Shown here in pieces: positions 7,745-14,206 of a stretch of 64,000 nt of DNA. Origin of the DNA: Gammaproteobacteria bacterium (lineage in GTDB: Bacteria; Pseudomonadota; Gammaproteobacteria; Burkholderiales; Sulfuricellaceae). The notes beneath the pieces are model-generated. The model did not search any database. It was not told the DNA's origin and saw nothing but the letters and a program-made list of their open reading frames with translations. Positions within the stretch are counted from its first letter, which is position 1. Each line of letters begins with the position of its first letter. The DNA is taken from positions 1 through 64,000 of the forward strand of contig JAHJGO010000013.1 of assembly GCA_018824405.1 (NCBI GenBank). Direction: 5' to 3'. The position numbers and the translations under genes are program-made.

Positions 7745-8471
7745 CGGCTTCCGAGCGTCGTGCCAGCTCCCGGCGGGTTTTTCCGGTACAGGAAATAGGT
7801 TCGAGAAACTGTAACTCGGCCCGAATTTCGTGCTGGGCCAGGATGTTGCGCATGGAATCCATCATTGTCATATCGTCGAAGTAGGCGGCCCGGGTGTTGA
7901 TGCTGCCGTCGCTGTTGAGATAGCGGAGCGCTGCCGGGCGCAATTCCGCGCCCGCATCGATTGCCGGTTGCAGCAGGGATGCGAGGAAAGGCCTGAGGTG
8001 GGTGCCATCTGAGGTGGTGCCTTCCGGGAAAAATGCCACGCAGTCGCCCTGGCTCAGGGCTGTCGTGATGGCATGGTTGATGCGTGCGGTATCTCGCCGT
8101 TTTCCCCGCTCCAGAAAAAGCGTGCCGGTTTTTGCCGCGAACCACCCTAAGACAGGCCAGTTGCGCACTTCGGCTTTGGACACGAAACGCACCGGCCTCG
8201 CTGCATTGAGGAGGTAAATATCGAGCCATGAGACGTGATTGGCAACCACCATTACGTTGTGGCTGGTTTCGTTCAGTGGTGTGCCATGGATTGTAAGGCG
8301 AATTCCCAGCAAGGCCAGAAGGCTGCGCGACCATTCCCGTGCGAGCACCAGGCGCAGGTGGGGCGAACTCCACGGCAGCACGATGGCGGCGGTCAGCAGT
8401 CCGCGCAGAATGTGCATCACGAGCCGGGCAGTGCGCCACACGCGCACCAGACGGGAGGTGGGTCTGATCAC
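7665..8471 (-). CDS. 1-acyl-sn-glycerol-3-phosphate acyltransferase (PlsC-like)
   Basis: Transfers an acyl chain to lysophosphatidate or a similar lysolipid at the inner membrane. The 268-residue protein has an N-terminal hydrophobic segment (residues 14-35), motif I NHVSWLD (the HX4D catalytic pair), motif II around LFLERGKR and motif III FPEGTTSDG, spaced as in PlsC. Other family members (ornithine lipid OlsA type) share these motifs, so the substrate is not fixed by sequence. It starts 4 bases inside the end of the PfkB kinase gene upstream and its tail overlaps apaH. Confidence 0.87.
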   Translation of the reverse strand: MIRPTSRLVRVWRTARLVMHILRGLLTAAIVLPWSSPHLRLVLAREWSRSLLALLGIRLTIHGTPLNETSHNVMVVANHVSWLDIYLLNAARPVRFVSKAEVRNWPVLGWFAAKTGTLFLERGKRRDTARINHAITTALSQGDCVAFFPEGTTSDGTHLRPFLASLLQPAIDAGAELRPAALRYLNSDGSINTRAAYFDDMTMMDSMRNILAQHEIRAELQFLEPISCTGKTRRELARRSEAAISSTLNLANPHRKSETPDGPPDVAH

Positions 8472-9403
8472 TCCAGCTGGGTGCCGAACTGCTCGCGGAA
8501 GAGGCTGGCAATTTCATCGCGAGAGTGAACGTGGTTCTGTCCGCCGCGGCTGGCAATCTTGAGCGCGCCCATGAGCGCTGCCAGACGTCCGGTGGTTTCC
8601 CAGTCCATGCCGTTGACGATGCCGTAGAGCAGGCCCGCGCGGAAGGCGTCGCCGCAGCCGGTCGGGTCGATTACCTGTTCGGCCTGCACGCAGGGGATGT
8701 TTAGCAGTTTGCCGGCGCTGTAGATCATCGAGCCTTTGGCGCCCAGGGTTACGATCAGGGCGCGCACGTTCTGGGCCAGTTGCTCCAGGCTCTTGCCGGT
8801 GCGCTCCTGCAGCAGCTTGGCTTCGTAGTCGTTGAGGGCGACGTAATCCGCCAGGGCGACGAAATTCATCAGTTCGTCGCCATTGAACATGGGCAAGCCC
8901 TGGCCCGGATCAAAGACAAAAGGCACGCCTTTTTCATGGAATTCGCGCGCATGCTGCAGCATGCCATCGCGACCGTCCGGGGCGACGATGCCGAGCGCGA
9001 CGTTGCTGGCATCATGCACGTGGTTTTGGTGCGAAAAGCTCATCGCGCCAGGGTGGAAAGCAGTGATCTGGTTGTCGTCCAGATCGGTGGTGATGAAGGC
9101 TTGTGCAGTATAGGAGCCGGGGGCGCGGCGCACGTGGGTCTGTGTCAGTCCCAGACCTTCCAGGCGCTGGGCATAAGGTTCGAAATCGTCGCCTACGGTG
9201 GCCATGATGAGCGGTTTGCCGTTCAGCAGTTTGAGGTTGTAGGCGATGTTGCCGGCGCAGCCGCCGAATTCGCGCCGCATTTCCGGTACCAGGAAGGCGA
9301 CGTTGAGGATGTGGATCTGCTCCGGCAGGATATGGTTCTTGAACTGGTCGGGAAACACCATGATGCTGTCGTAGGCAAGCGAGCCGCAAATCAATGTGTT
9401 CAT
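8468..9403 (-). CDS. PfkB-family carbohydrate/nucleoside kinase (adenosine-kinase-like)
   Basis: A ribokinase-family kinase of 311 residues. Motifs: N-terminal GGCAGNIAYNL (substrate site, about 45), DPGQGLP, ALNDYEAKLL (the N-x-x-E Mg site) and IDPTGCGDAFRAG (about 250, the DTxGxGD anion hole and catalytic Asp). Homologues in beta- and gammaproteobacteria are often annotated as adenosine kinase or sugar kinase; the substrate is not proven by sequence. I start it at ATG 9403 (MNTLICGSLAYDS) rather than a TTG six codons earlier, because AAAGAAG then serves as ribosome site. It follows coaX by 14 bases and overlaps plsC by 4. Confidence 0.88.
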   Translation of the reverse strand: MNTLICGSLAYDSIMVFPDQFKNHILPEQIHILNVAFLVPEMRREFGGCAGNIAYNLKLLNGKPLIMATVGDDFEPYAQRLEGLGLTQTHVRRAPGSYTAQAFITTDLDDNQITAFHPGAMSFSHQNHVHDASNVALGIVAPDGRDGMLQHAREFHEKGVPFVFDPGQGLPMFNGDELMNFVALADYVALNDYEAKLLQERTGKSLEQLAQNVRALIVTLGAKGSMIYSAGKLLNIPCVQAEQVIDPTGCGDAFRAGLLYGIVNGMDWETTGRLAALMGALKIASRGGQNHVHSRDEIASLFREQFGTQLE

Positions 9404-9417
9404 TTTTTTGTCTTCTT

Positions 9418-10134
9418 TCAAGTTTCAAGGGCAATTCGGAGCAAGCCTTCCAGCACCAGCTGATCGGCTTTCTGAACGGGAATATTGAGTAAAGGCAGCA
9501 GGATATCTGCATCCCCACCGCTGATCAAACACAGGGAACGCGTAGCAAGTTGCCTGAACCCGCGTTCAACCGCGCCGGCAATGGCATTTGCCGCGCCACT
9601 CATCATGGCATCAGCAGTGCTACAGGGGAAGGGGCAGATTTTGCCATCCAGGCGTTCCAGCCCGGCAGTGCTTTGTGCCAGGGCATCCTGCATCAGGCCG
9701 AGTCCGGGCACGATCATGCCGCCGCGAAATTGACCCTGGCCAGAAAGGGTGTCAATCGTCACCGCGGTTCCAGCCTGGACTACCAGCAGATCCCGGCCGG
9801 GATGCAGGTGATGTGCCGCAATCAGTGCCGCCCAGCGGTCGCTGCCGAGGCGTTCCGCTTCGTTGTAACCGTTGCTGATACCGCACTGGGACGGTTGCGC
9901 CCGGACGTATAGAGGCTGAATGCCCCAGTGCTGGATGGCGCTGGCGATGGCCTGCTCGATTGAAGTGCCGGCGACGTTCGAGACCACGATTTTGTTCGGG
10001 GCACTTAACTCTGCCCATTGCGCTTGCAACTGCGGATTCGCCGTCGGCGTCCAGCCCTGCTCCTGCCACGCACCGCGCGCATGGCAAGCCCATTTGATGC
10101 GGGTGTTGCCGGCATCCACGGCGAGAATGCTCAT
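9418..10134 (-). CDS. coaX: Type III pantothenate kinase
   Basis: Catalyses the first committed step of coenzyme A synthesis, phosphorylating pantothenate without CoA feedback. The 238-residue product shows the ASKHA phosphate-binding start AVDAGNTRIKWA (residues 5-16), LGSDRWAALIAAH (about 96-108), VQAGTAVTIDTL with the catalytic Asp, and FRGGMIVPGLGL. Its ATG overlaps the end of birA by 4 bases, the common betaproteobacterial birA-coaX arrangement. No coaA gene is seen in this window. Confidence 0.93.
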   Translation of the reverse strand: MSILAVDAGNTRIKWACHARGAWQEQGWTPTANPQLQAQWAELSAPNKIVVSNVAGTSIEQAIASAIQHWGIQPLYVRAQPSQCGISNGYNEAERLGSDRWAALIAAHHLHPGRDLLVVQAGTAVTIDTLSGQGQFRGGMIVPGLGLMQDALAQSTAGLERLDGKICPFPCSTADAMMSGAANAIAGAVERGFRQLATRSLCLISGGDADILLPLLNIPVQKADQLVLEGLLRIALET

Positions 10135-11108
10135 GCATCGCTCCGCATGCTGATTTCACCAGAGGTGAAGCGCCGCTCTCCATCCGCGCCGCGCACCAGC
10201 AGGGCGCCGTCTTCCGCCACGCCCGTTACTATGCCGTGATGTGTGCTGCCATCGGGTAGCAGCATGCACACCGGCTTGTCCTGATAAAAATGATGGCGGC
10301 GCCATTCCTCGCGCAGCTTGCCGAATCCTTCTGCCTCGAATTGCAATAGCACATCACCAAGATGCTTCAGGATCAGCGCCAGCAGATGGTTACGGTTGGG
10401 CAGGTTGGTTTGAATCGAGGCGATGTCGGTTGCCGCCTGATCAATATTCGCTCTGGCCGGTGCGGCAAGTTTCAGGTTGAGGCCGATGCCGATCACAGCC
10501 GCGCTGGGGCCGAGCATGTCGCCTTGCAGTTCGATCAGGATGCCGGCCAGTTTCTGCTGTTGATGCAGCACGTCGTTCGGCCACTTTAGGTAGGTGTCGC
10601 GAATGCCGGCCTGTTCCAGTGCGCGCATCAGTGCAACCCCCACGGCAAGGCTGAGGCCGGACAGAAAGCTTGCGCCTTGGCTGAAGCGCCACAGCAGGGA
10701 AAAAGTCAGGCTGCCGCCCAGGCTGGTGTGCCATGTCCGACCACGCCGACCGCGGCCATGCGTTTGCAGTTCCACCGCAAGGCAACTGCCGTGAGCCGCA
10801 CCCAGCGCGGCTTTTTGCATCAGAATGCTGTTGCTGGAGTCCGCGATGTCCACCACTTCGAGCTGGATAAGGCGGATATTGTCACCGAGTGCGGCATGGA
10901 TTTCATCGCGATTCAACCATTGGACAGTTTCGGCGAGGCGATATCCGCGCCCCGCCAGGCGAAAAATCTGGATGCCATGCTGATCCAGGTCCTGCAGAGC
11001 CTGCCAGACTGAACCACGCGAGACACCAAGCTGGCGCGCAATCGCTTCTCCCGAGCTGAATTCGTTGCTGGAAAGATGCCGCAATACGGAGAAGGTGAGT
11101 GATTTCAC
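10131..11108 (-). CDS. birA: Biotin-[acetyl-CoA-carboxylase] ligase / biotin repressor
   Basis: Attaches biotin to the carboxyl-carrier protein of acetyl-CoA carboxylase via biotinyl-AMP. The 325-residue protein has an N-terminal winged helix (residues 1-60, GEAIARQLGVSRGSVWQALQDL), so it could also act as a transcriptional repressor. The catalytic domain contains HGRGRRGRTWHT (adenylate loop), LKWPNDVLHQQQKLAGIL and GIGLNLKL, then the small C-terminal SH3-like domain (ITGV/ALLVRG). It is the first gene of birA-coaX-pfkB-plsC, all tightly packed. Confidence 0.93.
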   Translation of the reverse strand: MKSLTFSVLRHLSSNEFSSGEAIARQLGVSRGSVWQALQDLDQHGIQIFRLAGRGYRLAETVQWLNRDEIHAALGDNIRLIQLEVVDIADSSNSILMQKAALGAAHGSCLAVELQTHGRGRRGRTWHTSLGGSLTFSLLWRFSQGASFLSGLSLAVGVALMRALEQAGIRDTYLKWPNDVLHQQQKLAGILIELQGDMLGPSAAVIGIGLNLKLAAPARANIDQAATDIASIQTNLPNRNHLLALILKHLGDVLLQFEAEGFGKLREEWRRHHFYQDKPVCMLLPDGSTHHGIVTGVAEDGALLVRGADGERRFTSGEISMRSDA

Positions 11109-11123
11109 GCGCGACCCTAAGGC

Positions 11124-11699
11124 TTACAGGGTGCCGGAGTCTTCCGCGAACAGGCCGTCAAGTCCTTTTCTGACCAGTGCCAGGGCGCTGGGCACCTCGA
11201 TTTCAACGACCTGATCTATGGTCCAGGAATGATCACGTTTGGGCATCTGTTCGAGAATCTTGCTGCCGAGAAAACGGCGGCAGGCATAGTTGGGTTCGCC
11301 GTCCTCGTAATCGAAGGTTGCATATTCGGCCAGGCGTTCCACCAGCAGGTTGATGAAGCGTTTTTGATAATTGTCCGGCGATGGGCCCATGTGGGCAATC
11401 TGATTGTCCTCGATGATTTCCGCCAGGCGCTTGACCATGATGTTAATGAGCTCGTTGCGGTACTCATCTTCCACGCGCTGGTAGACGAAGCGGTCGGTGT
11501 ACTGGACGAGGAAGGCAAGGTATTCGGAAATCATCGCGAAACCCTGCTCCTTGGAGCTGATCTCGAAATGAGCCTGTTGCATGTGGGTGGCTTTTTCTTC
11601 TGCGACCCGAAAAATCAGTGATGCAATCACAGTTGCCACCTGAAACGGGCTCTTGGGTGCGCCTTGGGTGTGCCATTTGCTTTTGACTCGAATTACCAT
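11124..11699 (-). CDS. Conserved-looking hypothetical protein, unrecognised
   Basis: A 191-residue soluble, largely helical protein with no signal peptide or membrane segment. I do not recognise a family. Notable parts: an aromatic, acidic centre (SEYLAFLVQYTDRFVYQRVEDEYRNELIN), repeated R/K-F-INLLVERLAEYATFDYEDGEPNYACRRF, and a C-terminal PSALALVRKGLDGLF. It lies 6 bases downstream of the sulfurtransferase gene and 15 bases before birA on the same strand, so it is probably transcribed with them. A link to sulfur transfer is only suggested by position. Confidence 0.6.
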   Translation of the reverse strand: MVIRVKSKWHTQGAPKSPFQVATVIASLIFRVAEEKATHMQQAHFEISSKEQGFAMISEYLAFLVQYTDRFVYQRVEDEYRNELINIMVKRLAEIIEDNQIAHMGPSPDNYQKRFINLLVERLAEYATFDYEDGEPNYACRRFLGSKILEQMPKRDHSWTIDQVVEIEVPSALALVRKGLDGLFAEDSGTL

Positions 11700-11705
11700 G
11701 CTTGA

Positions 11706-12554
11706 TTATTCTCCAGTTTCGACAGGCCTGCCGGGGTCGGTAATCCACTCGCTCCAAGAGCCGGGATAAAGCCGTGCGCCCTTGAGACCAGCATGCTCCA
11801 TGGCAATCACGCTGTGACAGGCGGTGACACCTGAGCCGCACATATGCACTACGCGCTGCGGATCGACGCCGTTCAGAAGGTCGAGATAGGCTTCCTGGAG
11901 TTCTTCTGCCGACATATAGGTGCCGCCCATGTCGAGGTTGTCTTCGAAAGGGTAATTGATGCTGCCCGGAATGTGTCCGGGTACTTTGTCCAGCACCTCA
12001 CGCTCACCGCTGAAACGTTCTTCAGCGCGTGCGTCAATGATCAGGCACTTGTCGCTGAGCAATGCCTCCTCGATGCACTGTGCATCCACCCACATGCTGT
12101 TGTCGATATTCGCATTGAATTGCGTGGGAGTGATTACGGAGGTGTCGGCAGTCATCGGGTGTCCGTCGCGAATCCAGCGTTGAATCCCGCCGTCGAGCAA
12201 GGCGATTGATTCATGCCCAAGCCAGCGCAAATCCCACCACATACGGCATGCCATGGAGCCAAAACTGTCGTCGTAAACCACGATCTGCTTGCTGTTATCC
12301 ACTCCCCACTGACCCAGTTTCTGTGCCAGCAACTGGGGGTCGGGCAAGGGATGGCGGCCGCTGGTGGCGGTCACTGCAGAGGAGAGATCGTCATTGAGGT
12401 GTGCATAACGCGCACCGGGAATATGTGCTGTCTGGTAGGCTCGACGGCCTGAATCAGGGTCGCTCAGGGTGAAGCGGCAATCGAAAATGATCCAGTCCGG
12501 ATCATCCAGATGTTGCGCCAGTTGGGCTGCACTGACGAGGGTAGTGAATTTCAT
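11706..12554 (-). CDS. sseA: Two-domain sulfurtransferase (3-mercaptopyruvate/thiosulfate type)
   Basis: A tandem rhodanese of 282 residues. The N-terminal inactive domain (about 1-140) has DCRF, AHIPGA and VYDDSFGSMACRMWW; the C-terminal domain has the active loop CGSGVTA with the persulfide-forming Cys at residue 239. The CGSGVTA form is typical of 3-mercaptopyruvate sulfurtransferases, whereas classical rhodaneses have a basic loop (CRKGVT), so mercaptopyruvate is the likelier donor; thiosulfate is possible. It sits next to the dsr region and could supply sulfane sulfur to the relay, which is inference. A hairpin separates it from the DsrC-like gene upstream. Confidence 0.85.
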   Translation of the reverse strand: MKFTTLVSAAQLAQHLDDPDWIIFDCRFTLSDPDSGRRAYQTAHIPGARYAHLNDDLSSAVTATSGRHPLPDPQLLAQKLGQWGVDNSKQIVVYDDSFGSMACRMWWDLRWLGHESIALLDGGIQRWIRDGHPMTADTSVITPTQFNANIDNSMWVDAQCIEEALLSDKCLIIDARAEERFSGEREVLDKVPGHIPGSINYPFEDNLDMGGTYMSAEELQEAYLDLLNGVDPQRVVHMCGSGVTACHSVIAMEHAGLKGARLYPGSWSEWITDPGRPVETGE

Positions 12555-12570
12555 GAAGGGGATTCCTGAT

Positions 12571-12609
12571 TCCGGATTCCGTAGTTTAATCCGAAACCCG
12601 GAATCCGGA
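12571..12609. repeat. 11-bp perfect hairpin between dsrC-like gene and sseA
   Basis: TCCGGATTCCG at 12571-12581 pairs perfectly with CGGAATCCGGA at 12599-12609 around a 17-base loop. It lies in the 71-base gap between the DsrC-like stop and the sulfurtransferase start. There is no T-run on the minus strand, so it is more likely an RNA-stability or processing element than a full terminator. Confidence 0.55.
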
Positions 12610-12625
12610 GATTTACAGCTTTATG

Positions 12626-12958
12626 TTAGTAACCGCCTTTTCCGAACGGCTTCGGCAGGCCGGCCACTTTGGCGGACTGACGGTTCGGCTGCATCGGGAA
12701 CAGGACGTACAAGTGTTTTTTCCAGTCGGTACCGGGGTGATCGGCATCAAAGTCCTTGCACATATTACGGAAATTCGGGGTCTGACCTTCTTCCTTGTAC
12801 TTGGTGCGCATGTAGTTGACCACCGTCCAGTGTTCATCAGTCAGCTTGAGGCCTTCGGCTTCCGCAATAACTTCTACCACTTCATCGCTATAATCCGGCT
12901 CCAGCAGAAAGCCGTCATCATCTACTTCCAGTTCGGTGCCATTTACGACGTAACCCAT
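12626..12958 (-). CDS. DsrC/TusE-family paralogue lacking both functional cysteines
   Basis: A 110-residue member of the DsrC/TusE family, recognised by DDDGFLLEPDYSDEV, LTDEHWTVVNYMR, HLYVLFPMQP and the C-terminal AGLPKPFG. True DsrC carries a trisulfide between a Cys near 98 and the penultimate Cys. Here the tail reads SAKVAGLPKPFGKGGY, so Ser replaces the first and the last is absent; the only Cys (NMCKDF) is internal. It cannot carry sulfur as DsrC does, so a regulatory or scaffolding role is likely; Cys-less homologues have been proposed as regulators in the literature on this family. ATG 12958 has AAGGAGAAAA just upstream. It heads away from dsrA with a Cas6-like gene 43 bases upstream. 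Confidence 0.88.
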   Translation of the reverse strand: MGYVVNGTELEVDDDGFLLEPDYSDEVVEVIAEAEGLKLTDEHWTVVNYMRTKYKEEGQTPNFRNMCKDFDADHPGTDWKKHLYVLFPMQPNRQSAKVAGLPKPFGKGGY

Positions 12959-13001
12959 GGTTTTCTCCTTGTCTAAAGGTCGTTGATTAAAACAATTGCA
13001 C

Positions 13002-13595
13002 TCAAGTGAGCGCGGTAATGGATTTGTGAGGGATAAAAATACCGCAGCCAATTTTGCGATATTTCCCCAGTCCCTGTTGTTGTACCAAGAACGAATGCTC
13101 CACCGGCAGGCCATGCAGCATCAGGCTGAAGCCGCTCACCACGCCATCCTGCGTTCTTATGGCCTGGCGCTTGCCGCAAATGAAGCGAGAATCGATTTTC
13201 ATTTCATCCAGGAGGCGGATAATATCATTTGTAAAGTCTAATTCGTCCTCGCTGCCAGTTGCAACGCAATGCGCAAACAATGGAGTATGGCGTGAAAGCG
13301 GGCGTATTTTTCCTGGACCTATTTCAAGCTTGTTGCCGCCAATTACAATAGTTTGGCCGGAAAGTTGAAGTAACTCCGGAACGCGCACCGAGGCTACGCG
13401 GATAGTCAGCTTGGTGCGCCGATTCAGTATCAGTTCACCATGGCCCGTATCCGCTCCGGGTATGGCGTGTATCCCGCCAAGTGGCTCGTCAGGAAACCAT
13501 GGTAGCAAACGAGCAAGTTCTGTGAAAAGGTAATAGCCATGATCGATTGGCAATAAAGTGCCTTTGACGTCGAACTGAACGTCAGTTACCAGCAA
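13002..13595 (-). CDS. Cas6/Cmx6-like RAMP protein (orphan, type I-MYXAN Cas6 relative)
   Basis: The 197-residue product resembles Cas6 of the MYXAN subtype (Cmx6), the endoribonuclease that cuts CRISPR transcripts at repeat hairpins. It has the N-terminal VQFDVKGTLLPIDHGYYLF (strand, then a His that may be catalytic) and LGGIHAIPGADTGHG. The C-terminal glycine-rich RAMP loop is QQQGLGKYRKIGCGIFIPHK, typical of Cas6 RNA binding. No CRISPR array or other cas gene is visible in the window. The start is uncertain: TTG 13595 is the first conventional start, but coding-like sequence runs about 17 codons further upstream into the end of the 76-residue gene, so coupling or a rare start codon is possible. 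Function outside CRISPR is unknown. Confidence 0.75.
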   Translation of the reverse strand: MLVTDVQFDVKGTLLPIDHGYYLFTELARLLPWFPDEPLGGIHAIPGADTGHGELILNRRTKLTIRVASVRVPELLQLSGQTIVIGGNKLEIGPGKIRPLSRHTPLFAHCVATGSEDELDFTNDIIRLLDEMKIDSRFICGKRQAIRTQDGVVSGFSLMLHGLPVEHSFLVQQQGLGKYRKIGCGIFIPHKSITALT

Positions 13596-13627
13596 CTCGT
13601 CAATATCTTGAGGATCCTGTTTGTAGC

Positions 13628-13858
13628 TTAGCCAGCCGATTTTGATGCTCCTTGCTCTTGTGTTTTTGCCCAGTCGGTCAGTGCCTTGCCCCAGTGCTGA
13701 GCAGTTTCGCGGTCGATTTCAAAAATGGTGAATCGTTTGATCTCGCGAATCCGCAGGCGCAATGTGCTGAAGCCAGCTTCGTGATTAATCTGTTGCAGTT
13801 CGATTTCCTGCCTGTAGGGAGTAGACAGGAATTTGTCCAAACTAATGAAATCATCCAT
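13628..13858 (-). CDS. Small protein of the divergent dsr-linked operon, unrecognised
   Basis: A 76-residue acidic-to-neutral protein with no signal or membrane segment. The pattern (EIELQQINHEAGFSTLRLRIREIKRFTIFEID, then a helix ETAQHWGKALTDWAK) suggests a beta meander followed by one helix. I do not recognise a family. It is the first gene of the minus-strand unit that continues with the Cas6-like and DsrC-like genes, and it diverges from dsrA across a 348-base regulatory gap, so a role tied to sulfur oxidation or its control is plausible. Its C-terminal codons may overlap an extended start of the Cas6-like gene. Confidence 0.65.
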   Translation of the reverse strand: MDDFISLDKFLSTPYRQEIELQQINHEAGFSTLRLRIREIKRFTIFEIDRETAQHWGKALTDWAKTQEQGASKSAG

Positions 13859-14206
13859 AATGAAATTCTTGATTCTCTAAATTTTTAAGATTGTAACGAA
13901 ATATCGGTACTGCACCCGATACTGCAAGGTGCATACTCCATATCGGTAATGTTTCTATACGCCATATGGGGTATGCGGGTACTCCCTGTTAAGCAGAAGG
14001 GTAGCCGCGAAGAATGATGGAAAATAAAAGTGTAACGGTTGTAGTATGCACGTATCTGCTGGAGGTCAAACGCACTGGTGGTGGTTGTAAGCCGCAAGTG
14101 CGTGGACGCAGTTCAAAGAATCACACAAAAGTTGTAGCATATTTGAGTTGGCTGCTGCCGGGGAAAGCCGGCATGGCTGGACGTTACTTTTTTTTGGAGA
14201 AAATCT
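13859..14206. promoter_or_regulatory. Divergent regulatory region between dsrA and the cas6-like operon
   Basis: This 348-base gap must hold the promoters for dsrA (plus) and the 76-residue gene (minus). The left part (13900-13990) is dense in short repeats: ATATCGGTA twice (13901-13909, 13940-13948), TACTGCA or TACTCC heptamers at 13908, 13920, 13934 and 13980, and a long inverted repeat listed separately. From 13990 to 14190 I see no gene; short frames there are not convincing. The dsrA ribosome site is GGAG at 14195-14198, 10 bases before its ATG. I could not fix -35/-10 boxes with confidence. Confidence 0.6.
13931..13976. promoter_or_regulatory. 13-bp inverted repeat, candidate dsr operator
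   Basis: GCATACTCCATAT at 13931-13943 and ATATGGGGTATGC at 13964-13976 are reverse complements except for one position, with 20 bases between. The spacing places the half-site centres 33 bp apart, about three helical turns, which suits a dimeric regulator binding on one face of the DNA. It lies about 75-90 bases upstream of the divergent gene and 230 bases upstream of dsrA. Identification as an operator is inference. Confidence 0.5.
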
